A stretch of 64,000 nt of DNA from Salininema proteolyticum (GTDB lineage Bacteria > Actinomycetota > Actinomycetes > Mycobacteriales > Micromonosporaceae), in NCBI RefSeq assembly GCF_042685645.1, contig NZ_JBHUNX010000001.1, forward strand, positions 2,852,001 to 2,916,000, written 5' to 3'. A program made the translations under genes and the position numbers. The notes beneath the pieces are model-generated. The model was given only the letters and a program-made list of their open reading frames with translations, made no database searches and was not told the origin of the DNA. Below are positions 15,275 to 23,979 of the stretch, in pieces. Position 1 is the first letter of the stretch. The number at the start of each line of letters is the position of its first letter.

Positions 15275-16765
15275 CTATCGGGCCAACTGCTCCACGGCCC
15301 GGCAGGCCGACTCCAGCGCCCCCTCGATCCAGCAGCGGTAGGCCGTCGACGTGCCGTCCCCGGCGAAGACCAGCCGTCCCCCGGCCTCCGGGGAGCGCGT
15401 CTCGGGTCCGATCTCCACGGCCTGCCCGGGCACGTACACCGCCGCCTCGCCCCCGGCGAAGGCGTTGCGGGCCCAGCTCTGCACGTGGAAGCCCCCGGTG
15501 AAGGAGTCCTGGACGACCGGACCGTACAACTCGGCCAGAGACCGCAGGGAACGGTCAAGGCACTCGCCCTCGGGCAGGGAGTCCCAGCCGCGCGCGTCGT
15601 CGGACCAGGTGTAGGAGGCGATGACGACGCCGCCGTCCCCGACGGGGTGGGAGGGGTAGACGATATTGCGCAGCGGCCCGTCGGTGACGTCGGCCCCGCC
15701 TTCGGCGCCGTCCTTCTCCCACCACCGGGACTCGAACTCGAGCAGGATCTTCGTGGCCGCGTCGTAGTGCAGTTCGGTGACGGCGCGCTGCTTCCCGTAG
15801 GAGAGCTCGGGGGTGAAGCGGATGTAGCGGAGGGTCGGGTGCGGGCAGGTCACGATGACAGTGTCGGCCCGGAACTCGCGTTCGGACGTGCCGAACTCGC
15901 GGCGGCACCGCACGGCGGCCTCCGGTCCCGTCGTGTCGACCTCCACGGCCCGCCAACCGGTCCGGACTCGCCCGGCCCGTTCGGCGAGGCCGTCGACCAT
16001 GCGGTCGGTGCCTCCGACGACTTCGACCAGGCGCGCTCCCCCGCCCAGGTACCCGGCGGACAGGAGGCTGTGGGTGAGGGAGAGGTGCATGCGCGCGGTG
16101 GTGTTGCCGAGCGTTCCCACGAGGTCCAGTTCGTTCTCGCTGAGTCCGCAGTGCTCCACCAGCCACCGGCGGAGGCTCCACTCCCCGTACTGTTCGAGGT
16201 GGGCGCGCCAGCCCTCGGGGTCGTCGTTGGAGGGGCGCGCGGAGGAGAGGCACTCGGCGAGGATGTCGTAGGCGGTCCGGTCGCCGTCGACTCCGAACTG
16301 GCCGTTGATCAGTGCGGGGTCGGCGAGGTACTCGGCGCGGGTGACGCGGGCGGACCCGGCGTCGACCAGTCTGTCGGCCGAGGTCATGGCGAACGGCCGG
16401 GTCTCGAGGCCGAGGTCGTCGACCAGGGCGGTGGCGAGGGTGTGGGACGTGGGCAGGCGCATGGCCCCGGCCTCGCCGAGGGAACCGGGCAGGGCCCAGG
16501 GCGATCGGACGGTCTTGACGCGCCCTCCGACGCGGTTGGTGTTGGCCTCCACCACGGTCACGTCGCAGCCGGCGCGGCGCAGCATCCCGGCTGCGGCCAG
16601 TCCGGCGATTCCCGCGCCGACGATGACGGCGCTTCGCGGGGCGCGGGAGGGCCCGGATCCGGCGAGGAGGTCGAGGTAGTCCGATTCCCTGCTCGCGCCG
16701 TCGATCGTGGTGCGGGTGATGTCGGCGGCGACTTCGGCGACGCGGTCGCGAGTGGACTGGTTCAT
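15275..16765 (-). CDS. Flavin-containing amine/L-amino-acid oxidase
   Basis: 496 residues. FAD dinucleotide motif VIVGAGIAGLAAAGMLRRAG at about residues 48-67, followed by VVEANTNRVGGRVKT and GEAGAMRLP, the pattern of the flavin monoamine oxidase/L-amino-acid oxidase family; C-terminal FAD contact GGRLVFAGDGTS near 462. No signal peptide, so cytoplasmic. It oxidatively deaminates amines or amino acids with H2O2 release; the exact substrate is not predictable. Located upstream of the EamA gene on the same strand with a 75-bp gap. Confidence 0.92.
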   Translation of the reverse strand: MNQSTRDRVAEVAADITRTTIDGASRESDYLDLLAGSGPSRAPRSAVIVGAGIAGLAAAGMLRRAGCDVTVVEANTNRVGGRVKTVRSPWALPGSLGEAGAMRLPTSHTLATALVDDLGLETRPFAMTSADRLVDAGSARVTRAEYLADPALINGQFGVDGDRTAYDILAECLSSARPSNDDPEGWRAHLEQYGEWSLRRWLVEHCGLSENELDLVGTLGNTTARMHLSLTHSLLSAGYLGGGARLVEVVGGTDRMVDGLAERAGRVRTGWRAVEVDTTGPEAAVRCRREFGTSEREFRADTVIVTCPHPTLRYIRFTPELSYGKQRAVTELHYDAATKILLEFESRWWEKDGAEGGADVTDGPLRNIVYPSHPVGDGGVVIASYTWSDDARGWDSLPEGECLDRSLRSLAELYGPVVQDSFTGGFHVQSWARNAFAGGEAAVYVPGQAVEIGPETRSPEAGGRLVFAGDGTSTAYRCWIEGALESACRAVEQLAR

Positions 16766-16920
16766 TCGGACACTTTACGGTGCGGTTCCGGTCCGATAGG
16801 GCGGATTCACCCGAGCGGCCGGCGCCGGCGGCCGCTGGCCCGCCCGACGTGGAGATCGGGCGGGACGGGCACGCGAGCACCGGTCCCAGGCGCGGAATTC
16901 CACGGCGGTGCCGCGGCGGT

Positions 16921-17691
16921 TCAGCCGATCTGCACCGAGCGCTTCGCGAGCCCCATCCAGAACCCGTCGATCACGGTGCGCTGCGAGCCGAGCTCGTCCC
17001 CTCCGGCCCCGAGCGTGACGAACAGCGGGGCGAAGTGCTCGGTGCGCGGGTGCGCGAACCGGGCGTCGGGAGCCTTGTGCTGGAAGTCCAGCAGGGCGTC
17101 GAGGTCGGAGGCGTCCAGGCTCTCGCGGCCCCACTGGTCGAACTCGGCCATTCCGCCGGCCACGCCCCCGCCGGTGTCGAGGGTTCGGAGGTTGTGGGTG
17201 AAGAACCCGCTGCCGACGATGAGGACTCCCTCGTCGCGCAGGGGCGCCAACCTGGCTCCGAGGTCGTAGAGTCCCCGCGGGTCGAGGGTGGGCAGGGACA
17301 TCTGCAGCACCGGGACGTCGGCGTCGGGGTACATCTCGACGAGCGGCACGTAGGCGCCGTGGTCGAGGCCCCTGTCCTCGTCGCGGTGGACGGCCGTGCC
17401 CGGGCGACGCAGGAGCGCCTCGACCTTGCGGGCCAGGTCGGGAGCCCCCGGAGCCGCGTACCGGACGTGGTAGTAGTGCTCCGGGAAGCCCCAGAAGTCG
17501 TAGTAGAGGGGGACGGTGCTCGTGGCGCCGAGCGTCACGGGCGCGTCCTCCCAGTGCGCGGAGACCATGAGGATCGCCTTCGGACGCGGCAGGTCGCCCG
17601 ACCAGGCGGCGAGCTGGCCCGGCCAGACGGGGTCGTCGGCCAGCGGCGGCGCCCCGTGGCTGAGATAGAGCGTCGGCATGCGGTCGGCCAT
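16921..17691 (-). CDS. Class III extradiol dioxygenase, DODA/YgiD type
   Basis: 256 residues. Conserved histidine motifs of the LigB-like 4,5-DOPA/aromatic dioxygenase family are all present: YLSHGAPPL (His11), MVSAHWED (His46), DHGAYVPL (near residue 110), GSGFFTHNL (near 163), and a late HTEHFAPLF. The enzyme would cleave catechols with Fe2+ or Zn2+. GGAGGAGACC ribosome site. A 20-bp near-perfect palindrome at 17712-17731 in its promoter matches those around the linked marR gene, so it belongs to a MarR-controlled catechol/quinone-detoxification module with DoxX. Confidence 0.92.
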   Translation of the reverse strand: MADRMPTLYLSHGAPPLADDPVWPGQLAAWSGDLPRPKAILMVSAHWEDAPVTLGATSTVPLYYDFWGFPEHYYHVRYAAPGAPDLARKVEALLRRPGTAVHRDEDRGLDHGAYVPLVEMYPDADVPVLQMSLPTLDPRGLYDLGARLAPLRDEGVLIVGSGFFTHNLRTLDTGGGVAGGMAEFDQWGRESLDASDLDALLDFQHKAPDARFAHPRTEHFAPLFVTLGAGGDELGSQRTVIDGFWMGLAKRSVQIG

Positions 17692-17711
17692 GGTCTCCTC
17701 CTCGGCGAAAA

Positions 17712-17731
17712 TTAGTTCGAATTTGAACTAA
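17712..17731. promoter_or_regulatory. MarR operator, copy 1
   Basis: TTAGTTCGAATTTGAACTAA, arms identical at 9 of 10 positions, 21 bp upstream of the extradiol dioxygenase start. Shares the GTTC-n6-GAAC core with the two sites beside marR. Confidence 0.7.
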
Positions 17732-17783
17732 TACCATCAGCATAGCACTCGGTCGATATCCGAACCAACTCCCGCCGCGACGC

Positions 17784-18317
17784 CTACCGCAGCCAGGGCA
17801 TGGCCTTGACCAGTCCCGTCCGTTCCCACCGGGCACCCAGGCCGAAGGCGCGGCCGGCGCCGGAGGCCGCGAGCGCGACGGCCGCGACCAGGTACACCAG
17901 GTGTTGGTCCACCACGGGGTTGCCCTGCAGCGGCATGGAGGAGAGGTAGAGCATGCCCATCAGGCAGACGGCGCCGACAGCCGCGAGGCGCATGCCGATG
18001 CCCAGCAGCAAGGCGACGCCCACCGCGCCCATGCCACCGACGAAGAGCACGTCGACCCAGGCCTGGCCGCTCAACCCTTGGAAGAGGTCGGCGAAAGTGC
18101 CCTGGGCTCCGGCGAGGTATCCGCTCGTGGGGCTCTGGCCGTCGACCCATCCCTGTCCGGAGGGGGTCGGTCGCCCGAGCCCGAGGAGGTGGTCGGCGGC
18201 GGCCCAGAGGAAGACGCCGCTGAGGACGATCCGCAGCAGGGCGAGCGTTCGGCGGCCGGCGGCGGGGGCCTCGGCGGTCGCTTCGGTCGGCGGGCTGTGT
18301 TCCAGTGAGTCGTTCAT
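17784..18317 (-). CDS. DoxX family membrane protein
   Basis: 177 residues from ATG 18317; the frame runs further upstream but those codons are antisense to marR. Four membrane helices (about 24-43, 88-107, 113-131, 140-160) in a DoxX layout (LRIVLSGVFLWAAADHLLG, GALGVALLLGIGMRLAAVGA-like). In Bacillus, catD (DoxX) and catE (ring-cleaving dioxygenase) form a quinone-responsive pair; the same two functions sit side by side here. A palindrome at 18346-18361 lies 29 bp upstream. Confidence 0.85.
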   Translation of the reverse strand: MNDSLEHSPPTEATAEAPAAGRRTLALLRIVLSGVFLWAAADHLLGLGRPTPSGQGWVDGQSPTSGYLAGAQGTFADLFQGLSGQAWVDVLFVGGMGAVGVALLLGIGMRLAAVGAVCLMGMLYLSSMPLQGNPVVDQHLVYLVAAVALAASGAGRAFGLGARWERTGLVKAMPWLR

Positions 18318-18345
18318 GATGGTCCCTTCGTCTGGTCCGATAGTT

Positions 18346-18361
18346 AGTTCAATTTTGAACT
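18346..18361. promoter_or_regulatory. MarR operator, copy 2
   Basis: AGTTCAATTTTGAACT, 14 of 16 bases symmetric, in the divergent doxX/marR region and nearest the doxX start. Confidence 0.7.
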
Positions 18362-18383
18362 TTCGGAGACAGAGTACCCGTCG

Positions 18384-18410
18384 GTTCAAATTTGAACAAG
18401 GGGCTATGAT
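18384..18410 (+). promoter_or_regulatory. MarR operator copy 3 and marR promoter
   Basis: A perfect palindrome GTTCAAATTTGAAC at 18384-18397 followed by a -10 box TATGAT (18405-18410) that ends 6 nt before the marR ATG. The operator covers the -35/spacer region, fitting autorepression of a leaderless transcript. Confidence 0.7.
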
Positions 18411-18416
18411 CGAGGG

Positions 18417-18866
18417 ATGGCGAACTGGCTGAACGAGGACGAGATGCGGGCGTGGATCGCCTTCCTGAGAGCCGCCTCGCTGGTGAACCGGAGCGTCGAA
18501 GACCAGCTCAAAGCCGACGCAGGCCTGTCCCACCTGCAGTACGAGATCCTCGTCCACCTCGCGTCGTCCGAGGAGGGCGAGAGGCGCATGGGCGACCTCG
18601 CCAAGGTCCTGCTGAACTCCAAGAGCGGGCTGAACTACCAGGTCAACCAGATGGAGAAGCAGGGCCTCGTGGAGCGGCGGACGTGCCCGTCGGACTCCCG
18701 GTCGATCTTCGCCCGCATCACCAAAAAGGGGCTGCGGAAGCTGGAGGAGTCCGCACCGGGCCACGTGGACCGGGTGCGCGAGGCGCTCATCGACGTCCTC
18801 ACCCCCGACGAGCAGCGGACGCTGACAGCGGCCCTGGAGCGGGTCTACGAGAGGCTCCGCTCCTGA
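18417..18866 (+). CDS. MarR family transcriptional regulator
   Basis: 149 residues with a complete MarR winged helix (LSHLQYEILVHLAS, RMGDLAKVLLNSKSGLNYQVNQMEKQGLVERR, DSRSIFARITKKGLRKLEE). No Cys near the N-terminus, so a ligand-binding rather than a thiol-based OhrR mechanism is likelier. Divergent from doxX with two GTTC-n6-GAAC palindromes in the intergenic region and a third before the extradiol dioxygenase. It probably represses all three genes until a phenolic or quinone compound appears. Confidence 0.93.
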   Translation: MANWLNEDEMRAWIAFLRAASLVNRSVEDQLKADAGLSHLQYEILVHLASSEEGERRMGDLAKVLLNSKSGLNYQVNQMEKQGLVERRTCPSDSRSIFARITKKGLRKLEESAPGHVDRVREALIDVLTPDEQRTLTAALERVYERLRS

Positions 18867-18882
18867 GCCGGAGCCCCTGCCG

Positions 18883-20160
18883 CTACGGCAGGGTGTCCAG
18901 GTGCGGCCCTACCGTGCCGGAAAAGCTTCGGCCGGCCACGACGTCCCAGTTGACCGACCACGTCATGGCGCCCCGGATGTCCGGGTAGGTCTGGGCGGGC
19001 TGGAACGAGCCGCAGTTGACCCCCTTCGCCAGGCAGTCGAGCGCGTCGTTGACGACCGACGGGTCGACGTAGCCGCCGCCCGCCGCGCTCGGCGAGGCCG
19101 GGAGGCCCAGCCCCACCTGGTCGGCGCGCAGGCCGTTCTCCAGTTGGACGCAGGCGAGCGCGGTCAGGAAGTCGACCGTCCCCTGGGCGTAAACCTGCCC
19201 GTCGCAGCCGAGCATGGTGCCGGAGTTGTAGTACTGCATGTTGACGACCGTGAGGATGTCCTGCACGGCGAGCGCGAGTTTGAAGTACTCCGTCCCCGGG
19301 TTCTGCATGTCGATCGTCTGGGGCGCCATGGTGAGCACGAAGCCCGGTCCGGCGCGCCCGGCGATGTCGTGCAGGGCCTGGGCGAGGTAGGTGGAGTTGA
19401 TGCCGTGCTCCAGGTCGATGTCGACGCCGTTGAAGCCGTACTCGGTCATCAGTCCGTGGACGCTGTCGGCGAAGCGGGCCGCCTGGGTCGGGTCGGCGAT
19501 GGAGACGGTGCCCTTCTCCCCGCCCACGGAGATGATGACGGCCTTCCCGGCGGCCTGCTTCGCGGCGATGTCGGCCTTGAACTCCGCTTCGGTGTAGCCT
19601 CCCAGCTGATCGGACAGTTGCGGGTCGATCGCGAAGTCGACTTCGCCCGGGTTGGCGGTGGACTCGCCGAAGGCCACGGCGATGACGTCGTACTCGTCGG
19701 GCACGTCGGAGATCCGCAGGGCGGTGGAGCCGTTGACGAAGTTGTGCCAGTAGCCGGTCAGCGCGTGCGCGGGAACGGGCACGTCCGGCGGGTCGACGGG
19801 CGGGTCGTCGGTGGGCGTCTCCGTCGGCGTGTCCGTGGGAGTCTCGGTCGGCGGGGCGTCGCAGTCGCCGCCGGCCGTCCACAGTGTCGGTGTGTCGGCG
19901 GGGTTCCAGCCTGCTCCCGGGTGTGCCGTGTGCGCTTGCCGTGCGGTGTAGGCGCCGCCCTGGTAGGTGACGGTGTCGCCGACTTGGTAGGAGGTTCCCT
20001 CAGCCCATTCGTCGCACGAGGCGAGAGTCTCGGAGAAGGCGGGCCGGATGGCGAGGGTCGCCGCGGCGAGGACGGCGACGGCGCTCAGTACGAGTGACAG
20101 GCGGCGCCATCGCCGCCGGGTCTCGGTGGTCGTGGCGACCGGGTTGTCGTTGTCGGTCAT
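18883..20160 (-). CDS. Secreted GH18 chitinase with N-terminal chitin-binding domain
   Basis: 425 residues. N-terminal hydrophobic segment after RRRWRR (residues 21-43) is a secretion signal. A CBM5/12-type domain (48-100, CDEWAEGTSYQVGDTVTYQGGAYTAR... pattern) is joined by a Thr/Pro linker (102-130) to the GH18 barrel. The catalytic motif is NGVDIDLE (244-251) with acid Glu251; the first Asp of DxxDxDxE is Asn, a variant seen in other actinobacterial chitinases. QYYNS near 314 is a further conserved barrel motif. The product would hydrolyse extracellular chitin. Transcribed alone; the 217-bp upstream region contains an AT-rich stretch at 20205-20235. Confidence 0.93.
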   Translation of the reverse strand: MTDNDNPVATTTETRRRWRRLSLVLSAVAVLAAATLAIRPAFSETLASCDEWAEGTSYQVGDTVTYQGGAYTARQAHTAHPGAGWNPADTPTLWTAGGDCDAPPTETPTDTPTETPTDDPPVDPPDVPVPAHALTGYWHNFVNGSTALRISDVPDEYDVIAVAFGESTANPGEVDFAIDPQLSDQLGGYTEAEFKADIAAKQAAGKAVIISVGGEKGTVSIADPTQAARFADSVHGLMTEYGFNGVDIDLEHGINSTYLAQALHDIAGRAGPGFVLTMAPQTIDMQNPGTEYFKLALAVQDILTVVNMQYYNSGTMLGCDGQVYAQGTVDFLTALACVQLENGLRADQVGLGLPASPSAAGGGYVDPSVVNDALDCLAKGVNCGSFQPAQTYPDIRGAMTWSVNWDVVAGRSFSGTVGPHLDTLP

Positions 20161-20377
20161 GGTTGCTCCCCTGTTGCGCGGGCCTGGGTCGACACGAGGG
20201 GATATCGACGTTTATCTATAGTAAATATTATTAAAGCCCTCCCCGGAAGTCAATGCCGCCCCGCGACGGGGCCCCAGCGTCCAGTCGAACAGCCCCGCAC
20301 GCCGGAGGGCGGGTTCCCGGTCTCCTCTGCGCGCCTGTTACAGTGACCCGCAGTCACCCCCGAGGACGGAGCCCCCC

Positions 20378-21088
20378 ATGCGTCTGAAGCGTTGGCCGCT
20401 GCTGGCGGCCCTGCTGCTGACCCTGGTCGCCGCACTCGTGTTCGCCGGAGGGCCGGGCATCGAGTTCCAGCCGGCCGAACCGCCCGATCCCCCCTCGCAG
20501 ACCCCCGACCGCCCGTCCGCCGACGGAACCTACTCCCCGCCGCCCACCGATACCGGCGAGCCGTCCGAACCGTGGACGTTCGGCCTCCTCGGCGCCATCG
20601 TGGCGGCCCTGGGCTGGACGATCCTCATCGCGGCCGCCGCCGCGATCCTCGGCCTCATCGCCTACCTGGTCAGGGCCTGGCTGTCCGACCAGGACGCACC
20701 AGGTCGCGCGCTCGGGGACGGTAGCGCCGCCATCACCCGGTCCGAAGCTTCCGCCGATGAAGCGGTGGGCGCCGGCATCGAGGCGGGCCTGGAGGCGGTC
20801 GTCGCCGAGACCGACGCGCGCCGCGCCGTCATCGCCTGCTGGCAGCGGCTCGAGGCCCACGGCGCCGCCACCGGCATCGAGCGCGGCGCCTCCGACACCC
20901 CCACCGACTACGGAGTCCGCCTGTTGTCCGCCACGGCCGCACCGGAAACCGCCATCTCCGGACTGCGCGACCTCTACCTGGAGGCCCGCTTCTCCGACCA
21001 CCCCATGGACGACGAGGCCCGCGACCGGGCCCGGGCGCACCTGGAGGCCCTGCGGTCCGGCATCGAGCGAAAGGCCGACACACCGTGA
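20378..21088 (+). CDS. DUF4129 domain membrane protein
   Basis: 236 residues. Signal-like N-terminal helix (7-25), Pro-rich linker, a second membrane helix (~70-95), then a DUF4129-type cytosolic helical domain (about 130-225: AVIACWQRLEAHGAA, DTPTDYGVRLL, LRDLYLEARFSD). DUF4129 proteins accompany MoxR ATPases and DUF58 proteins in envelope-related operons, as here. First gene of a 4-bp-overlapping operon; ends overlapping the next gene. Confidence 0.85.
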   Translation: MRLKRWPLLAALLLTLVAALVFAGGPGIEFQPAEPPDPPSQTPDRPSADGTYSPPPTDTGEPSEPWTFGLLGAIVAALGWTILIAAAAAILGLIAYLVRAWLSDQDAPGRALGDGSAAITRSEASADEAVGAGIEAGLEAVVAETDARRAVIACWQRLEAHGAATGIERGASDTPTDYGVRLLSATAAPETAISGLRDLYLEARFSDHPMDDEARDRARAHLEALRSGIERKADTP

Positions 21089-21594
21089 GCGACAAGCCCC
21101 GCCTCTACCGCTTCCGCTTCGGCCACATCGTCGGCGCCGGCGCCGTGACCGCGGTCCTCTACGGCGGCACCTACCTGGCCGGGTACGTCATCCCCCTCCC
21201 CTTCGGCGCGGCACTGTGGGCCGCCATGGCGGTCCTCATGGGATTCATCGGCGCGACCGACCCCCTCGCCCACCGGTTCCCCAAGCCCCGCCCCGGAAAA
21301 CGCCAGTACACCATGTCCCGGCCGTTCGACGGCCTCGCCCAGTGGGAGGTCCGCCTCTCCCACCAGTCCGACGGCCCCCGCCGCCCCTTCCCCGAGTCCG
21401 GCGCCTACCGGGGGCTGCGCCGCGTCGCCGCCGAGACGCTGCGGTACCGCCGCGGACTGGACCTGGACGAACACCCCGATCAGTGCCGCGAACTGCTCGG
21501 AGACGACCTCTACACGCTCCTCGTCCTGCCGCCGCCCCGCCTGCCGGACCGCGAACTGCTGGACGAGTACACCTCCCGCCTCGAAAGGATCTGA
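21085..21594 (+). CDS. Membrane protein of the MoxR-DUF58 operon, unknown function
   Basis: 169 residues from GTG 21085 overlapping the previous stop codon. Two adjacent membrane helices (about residues 15-35 and 38-55) are followed by a ~110-residue soluble region rich in Arg and acidic residues. No family recognised. Its position between DUF4129 and MoxR suggests an accessory role in that system. Confidence 0.75.
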   Translation: MSDKPRLYRFRFGHIVGAGAVTAVLYGGTYLAGYVIPLPFGAALWAAMAVLMGFIGATDPLAHRFPKPRPGKRQYTMSRPFDGLAQWEVRLSHQSDGPRRPFPESGAYRGLRRVAAETLRYRRGLDLDEHPDQCRELLGDDLYTLLVLPPPRLPDRELLDEYTSRLERI

Positions 21595-21596
21595 CC

Positions 21597-22571
21597 ATGT
21601 CCGAACCCGAGCCTCTCCCGCTCGACCGCGTCGCCGAGCTCAGCCGGACCGTCCTCGACACCGTCGGAAGCGTCGTCGTCGGCCACCGCCGCCCGCTCGA
21701 ACTGGTCCTCGCGGGCATACTCGCCGGAGGCCACACCCTCCTCGAAGACCTCCCCGGACTGGGCAAGACCCTCACCGCCCGCTGCCTGGCCCAGAGCCTC
21801 GGACTGGACTTCCGGCGCCTGCAGTTCACCCCCGACCTGCTGCCGGCCGACGTCACCGGATCCATGCTCTACAACCAGAAGACCGGCGACTTCCACTACC
21901 ACAAGGGACCGGTCCACACCCAGCTCCTGCTGGCCGACGAGATCAACCGGACCCCGCCCAAGACGCAGTCGGCCCTCCTGGAGGCCATGCAGGAACACCA
22001 GGTCACCGCCGAGGGCACCACGCACCCGCTGCCCCGGCCGTTCTGCGTCCTCGCCACCGCCAACCCGATCGAGTCCGAGGGCACCTACCCCCTGCCCGAG
22101 GCCCAGCTGGACCGCTTCCTCCTGCGCGTCTCCTTCGGATACCCCGACGCCGAAGAGGAGTGGACCGTCCTGTCCCGCCGCATCGAAAGACGCCGGGAGG
22201 AAACGGAACTCCCCGCCGTGGTCGACGCCCCGACCCTCGTCGCCATGCAGCGGTCGCTCGAGAACGTCAAGGTCGACGACTCGGTGGGCCGCTACATGGT
22301 CGAGCTGACCCGCGCCACGCGCACACACGCCCACGCCTCGGTGGGCTCCTCGCCGCGCGGGGCTCTTGCGCTCCTCACCGTCTCCCGGGCCGTCGCCGCC
22401 ATGGCCGGACGCGACTACGTCACCCCCGAGGACGTCAAGGGCATAGCCCCGCAGGCACTCTCGCACCGCGTCGTCCTCAAGCCCGAACTATGGATGAACG
22501 GCGCCGACGCCTCGCAGGTCGTGACGGAGGTCTGCGAACGGGTCCCCACGCCGTCAGCCTCCCTATCATGA
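21597..22571 (+). CDS. MoxR family AAA+ ATPase
   Basis: 324 residues from ATG 21597, 2 nt after the preceding stop; the frame upstream is antisense-like filler. Walker A region is GLGKTL in LLEDLPGLGKTLTARCLAQ (about 45-63), Walker B LLLADEINRTPPKTQSALLEAMQEHQV (about 103-129) and sensor 1 VLATANPIESEGTYPLPEAQLDRF. MoxR ATPases act as chaperone-like remodelers of partner proteins carrying VWA or DUF58 domains; the DUF58 gene follows with a 4-bp overlap. Confidence 0.95.
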   Translation: MSEPEPLPLDRVAELSRTVLDTVGSVVVGHRRPLELVLAGILAGGHTLLEDLPGLGKTLTARCLAQSLGLDFRRLQFTPDLLPADVTGSMLYNQKTGDFHYHKGPVHTQLLLADEINRTPPKTQSALLEAMQEHQVTAEGTTHPLPRPFCVLATANPIESEGTYPLPEAQLDRFLLRVSFGYPDAEEEWTVLSRRIERRREETELPAVVDAPTLVAMQRSLENVKVDDSVGRYMVELTRATRTHAHASVGSSPRGALALLTVSRAVAAMAGRDYVTPEDVKGIAPQALSHRVVLKPELWMNGADASQVVTEVCERVPTPSASLS

Positions 22572-23857
22572 CCGCTCCCCAATGGAGGCCGACCCCGGCA
22601 ATGACGATGGCGCTGGGGCTCACAGCCGCCGTCCTCGCCGCCGGGCTCGCAGCGGGCAGCCCCGGAATCGCGGCCTTCGCCGTGCCCTTCGCACTCGGCC
22701 TCGCCCTCAACCTGAGCCGACGGCCCCGGCGGGTCCCCGAGGCCACCGTCGCCGTCGACGACACCGCCGTCGAAGAGGGACGGTCGAGTTCCTTCCGCGT
22801 CGAGGTCGCCAACACCGGCGATGCCCCGGTCACCGCGGTCCTCTCAGCCGCGCACAGCCCGTGGCTCTCCCTCGAAGGCCCCCGGCCCAGCACTGCCCTG
22901 GCGGTCGGCCCCGGAGAGAAGGCGGCACTCCACTACCCCGTCTCCGTGCTGCGCTGGGGATCCCACGCCGCCGGCCCCCTCGACGCCCAGTACTTCGCCT
23001 GCGGCGGAATGCTCTCCACACCTGTCGTCCAGTCCCCGGCCGCCCAGGTCAGAGCCCTGCCGGCACCTACGTGGTTCGACACCTCCACCCCCGTCCCCCT
23101 CGCCCAGGGCGTCGTCGGAGTCCACCACTCGCGCCGCCACGGCGAGGGCGGAGAACTCGCCGAGATCCGGCAGTTCCAGTTCGGCGACCGCCTGCGCCGC
23201 ATCGACTGGCGCTCCTCTCTGCGGCACGGCGACCTCCACGTGGCCCAGACCCTCGCCGAGAAGGACGCTCACGTGTCCCTCATCCTCGACGCCCAGACCG
23301 AGGCCGGGGCCTCCGAAGGCCACGGGAGCACCGAGAGCCTGCTGGACCGGACCGTGCGCTCGGGCGTGTCCATAGGGGCGCACTACCTCTCCCTCGGCGA
23401 CCGCCTAGAGGCGTTCCTCATCGGCAGCATCGTCGACCACATACCCCCGGCCACCGGGCGGAGGCAGCTGCTGCGGCTGCGCCACTCGCTGGCCGCCGTC
23501 GGCTCCGTCCCCGGGGACAACGCCGCACCGCTGACCATTGTCGAGCGCTCCATCGACACCCGCCGCCGCCTCTACATCATCGTGACGCCGCTGATGAACC
23601 GGAGCTTCGCCGGCCTCATCACCCGGCTCGTGCGGCACGGGCACCCGGTCGTCTGCGTCGACACCCTGCCCGAGGACGTCCGCCCTCCACAGCGCTCACA
23701 GTGGACCCCGCTCGCCTGGCGCCTGTGGAACCTCGACCGCGACAACCTGATCGCCCGGCTCGGCGGCATCGGCGTCCCCGTCGTCCCGTGGCGGGGACCG
23801 GGCAGCATCGACGCCGCCCTGCGGGCCGTCGGCGCCGCCGGAAGGAGACGCGCTTGA
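22568..23857 (+). CDS. DUF58 domain membrane-anchored protein
   Basis: 429 residues from ATG 22568. Two N-terminal membrane helices (~12-28, 30-46), a beta-sandwich segment, then the DUF58 core with the signature RRHGEGGELAEIRQFQFGD RLRRIDW (split here; about 195-220) and a VWA-like fold after it (VSLILDAQTEAG). DUF58 proteins pair with MoxR ATPases, apparently in surface or cell-wall functions. Translationally coupled to MoxR. Confidence 0.92.
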   Translation: MTAPQWRPTPAMTMALGLTAAVLAAGLAAGSPGIAAFAVPFALGLALNLSRRPRRVPEATVAVDDTAVEEGRSSSFRVEVANTGDAPVTAVLSAAHSPWLSLEGPRPSTALAVGPGEKAALHYPVSVLRWGSHAAGPLDAQYFACGGMLSTPVVQSPAAQVRALPAPTWFDTSTPVPLAQGVVGVHHSRRHGEGGELAEIRQFQFGDRLRRIDWRSSLRHGDLHVAQTLAEKDAHVSLILDAQTEAGASEGHGSTESLLDRTVRSGVSIGAHYLSLGDRLEAFLIGSIVDHIPPATGRRQLLRLRHSLAAVGSVPGDNAAPLTIVERSIDTRRRLYIIVTPLMNRSFAGLITRLVRHGHPVVCVDTLPEDVRPPQRSQWTPLAWRLWNLDRDNLIARLGGIGVPVVPWRGPGSIDAALRAVGAAGRRRA

Positions 23858-23979
23858 ACCCCCGCGCCGTCCGAACCGGACCCCGACCGCCGCGCCCGCA
23901 CCACCGGCCCGCGGCCGACCCCGAAGAACCGCACCAGGCCCTCCCCGGCCTGCCGACCCCGTCACGGAGCACCCGATGA
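23854..23979 (+). CDS. Possible 41-aa coupled ORF
   Basis: TTG 23854 overlaps the DUF58 stop codon (TTGA), and the frame ends by overlapping the next gene start at 23976. The product would be Arg/Pro-rich with no hydrophobic segment. The exact 4-bp overlaps on both sides fit an operon gene, but composition looks like a non-coding GC-rich frame, so this may be simple spacer. Confidence 0.25.
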   Translation: MNPRAVRTGPRPPRPHHRPAADPEEPHQALPGLPTPSRSTR

